From assembly GCA_017435905.1 (NCBI GenBank), contig JAFSEB010000007.1, positions 1 to 50,579 on the forward strand: DNA of 50,579 bases. Reading direction: 5' to 3'. Positions 44,066 to 50,579 of the stretch are shown one piece after another. The notes beneath the pieces are model-generated. The model saw nothing but the letters and a program-made list of their open reading frames with translations, was not told the DNA's origin and did no database searches. The position numbers and the translations under genes were made by a program. The stretch comes from Clostridia bacterium (lineage in GTDB: Bacteria > Bacillota > Clostridia > Christensenellales > CAG-138). Positions within the stretch are counted from its first letter, which is position 1. Each line of letters starts with the position of its first letter.

Positions 44066-45298
44066 ATGTCCATCGGATTGGAACTGGATTTCGAAAGCGG
44101 CCAGTTTGCGCAGCTCAAGGTCGTCGGCGTCGGCGGCGCAGGCAACAACGCCATCAACCGTATGATCCAATACGGTCTTCGCGGCGTGGAGTTCATCTCC
44201 GTCAACACGGATAAGCAGGCGCTGTATCTTTCCCGTGCAGGGCAGAAGATCCAGATCGGCGAAAAGCTGACCAAGGGTCTTGGCGCAGGTGCGGATCCCG
44301 AAGTGGGCCGCAAGGCAGCGGAAGAAAGCCGTGAGACCATCACCGAGGCGCTCAAGGGCGCAGACCTTGTGTTCATCACCGCAGGCATGGGCGGCGGTAC
44401 CGGTACCGGCGCTGCACCCATCGTGGCGGAATGCGCCAAGGAAATGGGCATCCTTACCATCGGCGTCGTCACCAAGCCCTTCTCCTTTGAAGGCAAGGTG
44501 CGCATGAACAACGCCATGAACGGCATCATGAACCTGAAGGAAGCGGTGGATACCCTCATCATCATCCCCAACGACAGGCTTCTTGAGACCGTCGGCAACG
44601 TCAGCCTTTCCGAGGCCTTCCGTGTAGCGGATGACGTGCTTCGTCAGGGCATTCAGGGCATCAGCGACCTGATCGCCGTGCCCAACATGGTCAACCTTGA
44701 CTTTGCGGACGTTCGCACCATCATGCGTGAAAAGGGCATGGCGCACATGGGCATCGGTATGGCTTCCGGCGAAAAGAGTGCGCTTGAAGCAGCCAAGCAG
44801 GCCGTGGAAAGCTCCCTGCTCGAAACCAGCATCAACGGCGCAAAGGGCGTTATCATCAACATCACCGGCGGCAAGGATCTCGGCATCCTCGAGGTCTCCG
44901 AAGCTGCCACCTTCATTCAGGAATATGCGGACAGGGATGCGAACATCATCTGGGGTGCCGGCACCGACGAGGAGCTTGGCGACGCCGTACGCATCACCGT
45001 TATCGCCACCGGCTTCGAGTCCGTGGATTCCCGTCTCAACGGCAGCCGCGGTCAGACGACGGATCCGAAGCCCGTTTACGGTCCCCGCGGCGACTGGAAC
45101 AGGCAGAATGAGCTGACCGTTCCCGGTGCACGTCCCCGTGGCGGCCAGTTTGCCCAGCAGGCTTATTCCTATAACTCCCCTGCCCCCCAGCAGGAGGAGC
45201 AGCCCCGTTTCACCAAGCAGGATATCAAGACCGATTACGATCCCAAGGAGAAGAGCAACCTCAACCTTCCGAGCTTCCTGCGCAACCGTGGCGAATAA
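44066..45298 (+). CDS. ftsZ: Cell division protein FtsZ
   Basis: 410 residues. Tubulin signature GGGTGTG at 109-115, N-terminal [16 protein letters not shown]7 loop [11 protein letters not shown]. After about residue 320 a variable Gln/Pro-rich linker leads to the C-terminal peptide [10 protein letters not shown], which binds FtsA and other partners. GTP-dependent ring former. Ribosome site AAGGAGG. Closed by a strong terminator. Confidence 0.98.
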   Translation: MSIGLELDFESGQFAQLKVVGVGGAGNNAINRMIQYGLRGVEFISVNTDKQALYLSRAGQKIQIGEKLTKGLGAGADPEVGRKAAEESRETITEALKGADLVFITAGMGGGTGTGAAPIVAECAKEMGILTIGVVTKPFSFEGKVRMNNAMNGIMNLKEAVDTLIIIPNDRLLETVGNVSLSEAFRVADDVLRQGIQGISDLIAVPNMVNLDFADVRTIMREKGMAHMGIGMASGEKSALEAAKQAVESSLLETSINGAKGVIINITGGKDLGILEVSEAATFIQEYADRDANIIWGAGTDEELGDAVRITVIATGFESVDSRLNGSRGQTTDPKPVYGPRGDWNRQNELTVPGARPRGGQFAQQAYSYNSPAPQQEEQPRFTKQDIKTDYDPKEKSNLNLPSFLRNRGE

Positions 45299-45319
45299 GC
45301 GAAAAGTAAAACAAAAAAC

Positions 45320-45357
45320 AGCATCCGCAGCGATCATGCTGCGGATGCTTTCTTTTT
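45320..45357. terminator. Terminator after ftsZ
   Basis: Perfect 12-bp stem (45320-45331 with 45338-45349), loop GATCAT, then TTCTTTTT. The A run before it could also terminate the convergent minus-strand gene. Confidence 0.9.
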
Positions 45358-45369
45358 GATCGATTTGGC

Positions 45370-46134
45370 TTACGGTTTCTTCACAACAAGAAAGAAACGG
45401 TGCACCGTGCCCTCCACGGCACCTTTTTCTTCGAGGATATGCTGTGCTTTGAACAGGCGGTCTACGCAGCTTTCCACGGAGAATCCGGGAAACTCCCATT
45501 CTATGATGCGGGCAAACCAAACGAGCGCCCCCACATCGAAAAAGCGGATGGGGCAAAAAGCCTCCTGCGCTTCCAAAATGGAAAAGCCGGCTTTTAGAAA
45601 CGCCTCTTTTGTGAGCGAAAGATATTGTTCGGGGAAGGGGAGGGGCGGCACAGGGTCAAGGAGCAGCTCCACAAGTTCCCTGTCGTTTTCCGCACCCACC
45701 TGCTGGGTAATAAAAACACCGCCGTGTTTGAGCACGCGGAAGATCTCTTCCGCATTGAAGTCGCCGTGGCGGTCGATGACCATGTCGAAGCTTGCATCAT
45801 CAAAGGGCAGGGGGCCTTTTCCGCTGCCCGCGCGAAAATCGATCCCGAGGGGAAGGAGGGTTTCTTCACAGAGCTGCACATTGGGCGGGAAGGCTTCTGT
45901 GGCGGCAAGGTTTTTCATGGGGTGCCCGAGGGAAAGAAGAAATTCACCGCCGCCGGTGTCGATGTCGAGCACCTTCATTTCCGGCGTCAGGTAAGAAAGG
46001 ATGGCCTTTCGGTAATCCCAGGGAAGGTCATCCTGTTCCGTATAGCGGTCGTTGATGTGGGAAAGATCCCAGCCTCGGATATGGGCGATGCGTTCCTCTT
46101 CAAGCCAAAGGGCAATGCGGTCTTCTGCTTTCAT
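45370..46134 (-). CDS. Class I SAM-dependent methyltransferase
   Basis: 254 residues. Motif I is VLDIDTGGGEFLLSL (about residues 55-69), followed by an acidic position in ATEAFPPN and motif IV-like DMVIDRHGDFN. No substrate signature is recognised. It lies alone on the minus strand between ftsZ and rseC, facing the ftsZ terminator. GGGAGG precedes the start. Confidence 0.85.
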   Translation of the reverse strand: MKAEDRIALWLEEERIAHIRGWDLSHINDRYTEQDDLPWDYRKAILSYLTPEMKVLDIDTGGGEFLLSLGHPMKNLAATEAFPPNVQLCEETLLPLGIDFRAGSGKGPLPFDDASFDMVIDRHGDFNAEEIFRVLKHGGVFITQQVGAENDRELVELLLDPVPPLPFPEQYLSLTKEAFLKAGFSILEAQEAFCPIRFFDVGALVWFARIIEWEFPGFSVESCVDRLFKAQHILEEKGAVEGTVHRFFLVVKKP

Positions 46135-46161
46135 AAAAAACCTCCCGGTAAAGGTACCGTT

Positions 46162-46167
46162 ATTATA
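46162..46167 (-). promoter_or_regulatory. Minus-strand -10 of the methyltransferase gene
   Basis: Minus-strand TGCTATAAT, an extended -10, 28 bases before the start codon; no clear -35. Confidence 0.45.
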
Positions 46168-46236
46168 GCATAACGGGAAAGCTGCGTCATTACCGTATAA
46201 AAATGTGAAAACAGCCGAAACTTATCTTGCCGCAGT

Positions 46237-46264
46237 TTGCGATATGCCACGGTTGTGGTATAAT
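46237..46264 (+). promoter_or_regulatory. Promoter of rseC-trxA
   Basis: TTGCGA (46237-46242), 16-base spacer, TATAAT (46259-46264) with an extended TGG just before it. Confidence 0.6.
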
Positions 46265-46303
46265 GGAAAAAACCAAAAGCATTGAAAGGAACGGAAGGAT
46301 ACC

Positions 46304-46735
46304 ATGCGCCAAACGGGAAAAGTGATCGAACTCAAAGGGAAAAAAGCGGTCGTGCGCTTCGTGCGCTCCGATGCCTGCGGCCATTGCAACGCCTGCTTCC
46401 GCCTTGGCAGCAACGAGGCCGATATTGAGATCGACAACACCCTGAAAGCAAAGCTCGATGATGTGGTGGGCATCGAGATGCACGGCAAAAGCGTGCTGAA
46501 GGCAAGCCTGCTCCTTTATGGGCTTCCCCTTGTTGCGCTGCTTGTGGGCGCATTTATCGGCTCCTTTAAGGGGGATCTTTATTCTGCGCTGGCAGGGCTG
46601 CTGTTTGCGGCAGGTGCATTTTTCATCCTTCGTGCCTTTGAACCGAAGTTTTCCCGTATGACGGAGTTTAAGCCCCGCATGGTGGAGATCATGGAAAAAA
46701 CGGACGCACCGGCAGAAACCGAAAAAGGAGAATAA
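46304..46735 (+). CDS. RseC/MucC-like SoxR-reducing-system protein
   Basis: 143 residues. N-terminal cysteine cluster Cys25-Cys28-Cys31 (CGHCNAC) is followed by two membrane helices (about 66-85 and 90-108) and a cytosolic tail. This is the RseC/MucC architecture, linked in other bacteria to Rnf-type complexes and to keeping redox sensors reduced. Co-transcription with thioredoxin five bases downstream supports a thiol-redox role. In Clostridia the partner is usually an Rnf complex; none is in the window. Confidence 0.85.
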   Translation: MRQTGKVIELKGKKAVVRFVRSDACGHCNACFRLGSNEADIEIDNTLKAKLDDVVGIEMHGKSVLKASLLLYGLPLVALLVGAFIGSFKGDLYSALAGLLFAAGAFFILRAFEPKFSRMTEFKPRMVEIMEKTDAPAETEKGE

Positions 46736-46739
46736 GAAA

Positions 46740-47069
46740 ATGGCAAACGGAACTGTGATCGTGCTGAATGATGAAAACTTTGAAGCGGAAGTGCTGCAGG
46801 GCGATCAGCCCGTGCTGGTGGAGTTTTGGGCGCCCTGGTGCGGTCCCTGCCGTATGCTCACGCCGATCCTTGAAGAACTGGCGGAGGAATACGAAGACCG
46901 TGCAAAGATCTGCAAAGTGAATGTGGATGAAGCCCCTGCCCTTGCAAAGCAGTACAAGGTGCTTTCCGTGCCTACGATGTTCCTTTTTAAGGATGGCGTA
47001 AAGCTTGAGCGCATCGGCGGTGCAAGGCCGAAGAATGCTCTCGCAGAACTTCTTGACGAAAACCTGTAA
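46740..47069 (+). CDS. trxA: Thioredoxin
   Basis: 109 residues. Active site WCGPC with Cys34 and Cys37, followed by the cis-proline loop SVPTMFLFKDG. Reduces protein disulfides in the cytosol using thioredoxin reductase, which is not in the window. Its ribosome site AAGGAG lies inside the end of the preceding rseC-like gene, four bases upstream. Closed by a terminator. Confidence 0.96.
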   Translation: MANGTVIVLNDENFEAEVLQGDQPVLVEFWAPWCGPCRMLTPILEELAEEYEDRAKICKVNVDEAPALAKQYKVLSVPTMFLFKDGVKLERIGGARPKNALAELLDENL

Positions 47070-47078
47070 TCGAACATC

Positions 47079-47104
47079 GGGCGCACCGTTAGGTGCGCCC
47101 TTTT
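47079..47104 (+). terminator. Intrinsic terminator after trxA
   Basis: Perfect 9-bp GC-rich stem (47079-47087 with 47092-47100), loop GTTA, then TTTT. Confidence 0.88.
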
Positions 47105-47237
47105 GCTGCCCAAAAAGGCGAAGAATCGCCGCTGCTTGGGGAAATACCCATTGCGCCTTTCGCCTCGTTTTGTTACAATAAATCGGATAGAGCAAACAAT
47201 TGCGGCGCATTGCCGCTTAAACCGGAGGTTTTTACTT

Positions 47238-48965
47238 ATGAAGCTTGAACGCCTTGTTGGAGACCGTTTTAAAGAGCGCCCGTCCGATTGCGTCATCGAC
47301 AGCCATGCGCTGATGCTCCGCGGCGGTTACATGAAATACGTTGCAAACGGCATCTTCTCTTCTTATATGCCGCTTCGCCGCATCACCCGTAAGATCGAAA
47401 ACATCATCCGTGAGGAGATGGACCGCATCGACGGTCAGGAAGTGCAGTTCCCCGTGGTGCTGCCTGCCTCCCTTTGGGATGAATCCGGTCGTTATGAGAG
47501 CGTCGGCAGCGAGCTGATGCGCTTTTCCGACCGCAACAACAGCCCCCTCGTGCTGGGCATGACCCATGAAGAGGCGGCGGTACAGCTTGTGCGTGAATAC
47601 GGTCAGAGCTATACCAAGTATCCCTTCATGATCTATCAGGTGCAGACCAAGTTCCGTGATGAAGCCCGTCCGCGCGGCGGTCTCATCCGTGTGCGTGAGT
47701 TCACCATGAAGGACGCCTATTCCTTCCACACCTCTCAGGAGGATCTTGAGGCGTATTATGAGCGCTGCTTCCATGCCTACGAGCGCATCTTTGCCCGTGC
47801 AGGCATCCCGGATACCGTTTCCGTTATGTCCGACAGCGGCATGATGGGCGGCAGCGTTTCCCATGAATACATGCTGCTGACCCCCGTGGGTGAAGACTCC
47901 ATCGCCATCTGCCCCGAGTGCGGCTGGCGTGCCAACATGGAAGCGGCGGAAAGCATCATTGAAAACGTGAAGGATGCGGAAGATCAGCCCCTGACCGAAG
48001 TGCACACCCCGAACCAGCAGACCATCGAGGAGGTTTGCACCTTCCTGAACCTGCCCGTTGAAAAATCCTGCAAGGCCGTCGTCTACCAGAAGAACATGAC
48101 CGATGAATACGTGGTGCTTTTCATCCGCGGCGATCTTGAAGCCAACGAGACCAAGCTCACCAACTTCCTCGGCGAGGCCATCCATCCTGCTGTCATCACC
48201 CCCGAAAGCGGCATCGTGGCAGGCTACATCGGCCCCTGCGGTCTTCCCAAGGGCGTGACCGTCCTCTTCGACAGCTCCCTCAAGGGCACCAACAACCTTT
48301 GCTGCGGCGCCAACAGGGAAGAGTATCACAACACCGGTTTCTGCATGGAGCGTGACTGCCCCGATGCGGAATACCATGATTTCGCCAAGATCAAGGAAGG
48401 CGGCATCTGCCCTCGCTGCAAGAAGCCTATGATCACCGTTTCCCGCGGCATCGAGGTGGGCAACATCTTCCAGCTCGGCACCAAGTACACCAAGAGCATG
48501 GGCATGCAGTACCTCGATCAGGAAGGCAAGCTGCAGTACCCCATCATGGGCTGCTACGGTATCGGCGTCGGCCGCCTTGCGGCTTCCGTCTGCGAAGCGA
48601 AGCACGATGATTACGGCCCCATCTGGCCCATGTCCATCGCCCCCTGGCAGGTACACCTTTGCTGCATGCGTGCGGACAATGCGGAAGTGCACGCCTATGC
48701 GGATTCCCTCTACGAAGCGCTGCTTGACAAGGGCGTGGAAGTCATCTACGATGACCGCTCCGTTTCCGCCGGCGTCATGTTCTCCGATGCGGACCTTCTC
48801 GGCGTGCCGGTGCGTGTGGTCTGCAGCCCCCGCAACATGAAGGATGGCTGCATTGAGCTTTCCACCCGTGACAAGAGCTTCAGCGCCAAGGTTCCCGTGG
48901 CGGAAGCCGTGGAGCGCATCGTTGCCCTGCGTGATGAGCTGCTCGCCGCCTGCAAAGCGGAATAA
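47238..48965 (+). CDS. proS: Prolyl-tRNA synthetase (bacterial type with editing insertion)
   Basis: 575 residues from ATG 47238, after GGAGG; the frame runs 45 codons further upstream but through the trxA terminator region. Class II motifs: motif 2 region YQVQTKFRDEARPRGGLIRVREF, motif 3 GCYGIGVGRL. The insertion at about residues 230-400 is the YbaK-like editing domain that clears Ala-tRNA(Pro), distinguishing it from the eukaryote/archaeal-type enzyme. C-terminal anticodon-binding domain from about residue 475. Confidence 0.96.
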   Translation: MKLERLVGDRFKERPSDCVIDSHALMLRGGYMKYVANGIFSSYMPLRRITRKIENIIREEMDRIDGQEVQFPVVLPASLWDESGRYESVGSELMRFSDRNNSPLVLGMTHEEAAVQLVREYGQSYTKYPFMIYQVQTKFRDEARPRGGLIRVREFTMKDAYSFHTSQEDLEAYYERCFHAYERIFARAGIPDTVSVMSDSGMMGGSVSHEYMLLTPVGEDSIAICPECGWRANMEAAESIIENVKDAEDQPLTEVHTPNQQTIEEVCTFLNLPVEKSCKAVVYQKNMTDEYVVLFIRGDLEANETKLTNFLGEAIHPAVITPESGIVAGYIGPCGLPKGVTVLFDSSLKGTNNLCCGANREEYHNTGFCMERDCPDAEYHDFAKIKEGGICPRCKKPMITVSRGIEVGNIFQLGTKYTKSMGMQYLDQEGKLQYPIMGCYGIGVGRLAASVCEAKHDDYGPIWPMSIAPWQVHLCCMRADNAEVHAYADSLYEALLDKGVEVIYDDRSVSAGVMFSDADLLGVPVRVVCSPRNMKDGCIELSTRDKSFSAKVPVAEAVERIVALRDELLAACKAE

Positions 48966-48986
48966 AAAGAATAAAGCCTTAATGTC

Positions 48987-49014
48987 AAAAGCCTGCGGCG
49001 TGCCGCAGGCTTTT
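48987..49014 (+). terminator. Intrinsic terminator after proS
   Basis: Stem 48987-48999 with 49002-49014, a very tight loop, ending in a T run. Confidence 0.85.
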
Positions 49015-49062
49015 GTTTATTTTCAAACAAATGTTGTTTTCCGCAAAAAGATTTAGTATCAT

Positions 49063-49068
49063 TATAAT
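49063..49068 (+). promoter_or_regulatory. Candidate -10 of glyA
   Basis: TATAAT 92 bases before the glyA start, leaving a leader of about 80 bases; the -35 region is weak. Confidence 0.4.
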
Positions 49069-49159
49069 GGTGGGGAATTTTGGAACACATCTTTTTTCTG
49101 CCGATCCCACCAGTAAATTCGTTTCCTTTTTAACAAATTTTTATATACGGAGGAAGATC

Positions 49160-50398
49160 ATGACACAATTTGATTTGATCCGTGCAGCGGATGCAGACCT
49201 TGCGAAAGCAATGGAACTTGAACTCGACCGTGAACGTGACAATCTTGAACTGATCGCATCGGAAAACTTTGTTTCGGAAGCGGTCATGGCAGCCCTTGGC
49301 AGCCACCTGACCAACAAGTACGCAGAGGGCTATCCCGGCAAACGCTATTACGGCGGCTGCGAACATGTGGACAAGGTGGAGGATATCGCCCGGCAGCGTG
49401 CCTGTGCGCTTTTCGGGGCGGATCATGCCAACGTGCAGCCCCATTCCGGCGCAAGCGCCAACATTGCCGTGTATTTTGCCCTGCTTGAGCCCGGCGATAC
49501 CGTGCTTGGCATGGATCTTTCCCACGGCGGACATTTGACCCACGGCAGCCCCGTGAACATCTCCGGCAAATACTACAACTTCGTTTCCTACGGCGTGGAT
49601 CCCAAAACGGAAATGATCGACTATGAGCAAGTGCGCCGCCTTGCCCTTGCCCACAAGCCGAAGCTGTTGGTGGCAGGCGCATCCGCCTATCCCCGTACCC
49701 TTGATTTTGCAAAGTTCCGTACCATTGCGGATGAAGTCGGCGCTGTCTTCATGGTGGATATGGCGCACATCGCCGGCCTTGTGGCGGCAGGCGAGCACAT
49801 GAGCCCCATTCCCTATGCGGATGTGGTCACCACCACCACCCACAAGACCCTGCGTGGGCCCCGGGGCGGCATGATCCTCTGCAAAGAGCAGTACGCAAAG
49901 GCCATCGATAAGGCCATCTTCCCCGGCATGCAGGGAGGCCCCCTGATGCATGTGATCGCCGCAAAGGCCATCTGCCTGAAGGAAGCCCTTTCGCCGGAAT
50001 TCAAAACCTATGCCCGGCAGGTGGTGAAGAACGCCGCAGCCCTTGCAAAGGGACTGACGGAGCGTGGCGTGCGCCTTGTGAGCGGCGGTACGGACAACCA
50101 CCTGATGCTCGTTGACCTTGGCAGCGAGGGGCGCACCGGCAAAGAGGTGGAGGAGCTGCTTGACAGCGCCAACATCACCGTCAACAAGAACACCGTGCCC
50201 AACGAAACAAGAAGCCCCTTTGTGACAAGCGGCATCCGCATCGGCACGGCAGCGGTCACAAGCCGTGGTCTTGCGGAGGAAGATATGGATGTCATCGCAC
50301 AGTGCATTGCGGATATCATCGAAAACGGTGCGGAAGCGGTGCCTGCCGCCAAAGCAAAAGTGCAGGCAATCACGGCAAAATATCCGCTTTACAAGTAA
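49160..50398 (+). CDS. glyA: Serine hydroxymethyltransferase (GlyA)
   Basis: 412 residues from ATG 49160 (CGGAGGAAG upstream). Interconverts serine and glycine, making 5,10-methylene-THF, which FolD then oxidises. The PLP lysine is Lys229 in [14 protein letters not shown], the same number as in E. coli. N-terminal [15 protein letters not shown] and PGKRYYGG are conserved. Stands alone with its own promoter and terminator. Together with folD and purN/purH it supplies one-carbon units for purine synthesis. Confidence 0.97.
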   Translation: MTQFDLIRAADADLAKAMELELDRERDNLELIASENFVSEAVMAALGSHLTNKYAEGYPGKRYYGGCEHVDKVEDIARQRACALFGADHANVQPHSGASANIAVYFALLEPGDTVLGMDLSHGGHLTHGSPVNISGKYYNFVSYGVDPKTEMIDYEQVRRLALAHKPKLLVAGASAYPRTLDFAKFRTIADEVGAVFMVDMAHIAGLVAAGEHMSPIPYADVVTTTTHKTLRGPRGGMILCKEQYAKAIDKAIFPGMQGGPLMHVIAAKAICLKEALSPEFKTYARQVVKNAAALAKGLTERGVRLVSGGTDNHLMLVDLGSEGRTGKEVEELLDSANITVNKNTVPNETRSPFVTSGIRIGTAAVTSRGLAEEDMDVIAQCIADIIENGAEAVPAAKAKVQAITAKYPLYK

Positions 50399-50407
50399 AA
50401 AGAAAGA

Positions 50408-50441
50408 AAAAAGAAGAACGGAACCCACCGTTCTTCTTTTT
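50408..50441 (+). terminator. Intrinsic terminator after glyA
   Basis: Perfect 14-bp stem (50408-50421 with 50428-50441), loop AACCCA, T-rich end. Confidence 0.88.
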
Positions 50442-50451
50442 GTATATCGAA

Positions 50452-50579
50452 AACCACTCGCTGGGCGAGTGGTTCAAAAGAAGCCTATAGGCGATGATGT
50501 AGACTGAAAAACTCCCTTTGTTTTAAGATAAAGATGCGGTCCGCCAACTGCAGCAAAGAAAAACAAAGGGAGGTCATCC
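50452..50579 (+). mobile_element. Likely left end of an IS200/IS605-type insertion sequence (truncated by window)
   Basis: A perfect subterminal hairpin AACCACTCGC (50452-50461), loop TGG, GCGAGTGGTT (50465-50474) resembles the left-end hairpin that IS200/IS605 transposases recognise. Further on, CTCCCTTTGTTTT (50512-50524) pairs perfectly over 13 bp with 50560-50572, whose right arm contains the ribosome site GGGAGG (50568-50573). The window ends six bases later, exactly where a start codon would be expected. The transposase itself is not visible, so the family call is inferred. Confidence 0.5.
50512..50573 (+). promoter_or_regulatory. Stem that sequesters the ribosome-binding site of the truncated downstream gene
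   Basis: The 13-bp stem buries AAAGGGAG, the ribosome site for a gene starting at 50580. IS200 is known to restrain transposase translation with such a structure. Confidence 0.5.

Noticed and set aside
45370..46134. Assignment of the methyltransferase to a named rRNA or ubiquinone family
   Set aside because: Only generic class I motifs are visible; no family-specific signature or zinc-finger start as in RlmA.
47103..47237. N-terminal extension of prolyl-tRNA synthetase
   Set aside because: It runs through the trxA terminator; ATG 47238 has GGAGG and gives the family N-terminus.

Overview
The window reads as a chromosomal segment of a Gram-positive, high-GC-leaning member of the Bacillota, most likely class Clostridia. 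Four things point there: the gene order tig-clpP-clpX-lonB-lon-engB, a mraZ-led division/cell-wall cluster with a PASTA-bearing penicillin-binding protein, MurE with the meso-diaminopimelate DNPR motif, and a PurO-like IMP cyclohydrolase paired with a stand-alone AICAR transformylase. Species cannot be named from sequence alone. Codon use in the housekeeping genes is very biased: TTA, CTA and TCA are absent over thousands of codons.

Layout. 1-394: 3' end of a large serine recombinase, apparently the edge of an integrated mobile element. 519-2332: a macro-domain/helix-turn-helix fusion and a von Willebrand A protein. 2513-16240: a GntR/UTRA regulator followed by a purine operon, purE-F-M-N-O-H-D-L, then folD (one-carbon supply) and guaB (GMP branch). 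purC, purB, purA and purK are not here. 16289-17157 (minus): a small membrane protein/XRE regulator cassette with two repeated operator-like sites on its promoter. 17301-20152: Nudix hydrolase, M20 peptidase, HxlR regulator and divergent LysE exporter. 20349-29082: protein-quality-control cluster (trigger factor, ClpP, ClpX, LonB, Lon) ending with the ribosome-assembly GTPase EngB, with a small P-loop kinase inserted on the minus strand. 29238-30341: zinc-ribbon protein and metallophosphoesterase. 30553-45298: dcw cluster mraZ-rsmH-ftsL-PBP-murE-mraY-murD-ftsW-murA-ftsQ-ftsA-ftsZ, lacking murF, murG and murC. 45370-50398: methyltransferase (minus), rseC-trxA, proS and glyA. 50452-50579: what looks like the left end of an IS200/IS605-type element, cut by the window just before its transposase start codon.

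Most of the window is core metabolism and division. The points most worth a second look are: the macro-HTH/vWA pair next to the element edge; an IMP dehydrogenase with the catalytic numbering of the Tritrichomonas foetus enzyme; 10-bp phased MraZ-box repeats and a palindrome shared by the mraZ and ftsA leaders; a hairpin-packed gap between mraY and murD; the dual operators of the XRE cassette; and a ribosome-site-sequestering stem in the terminal insertion sequence. No CRISPR array, tRNA or rRNA was seen. No gene-free stretch exceeds 300 bases.
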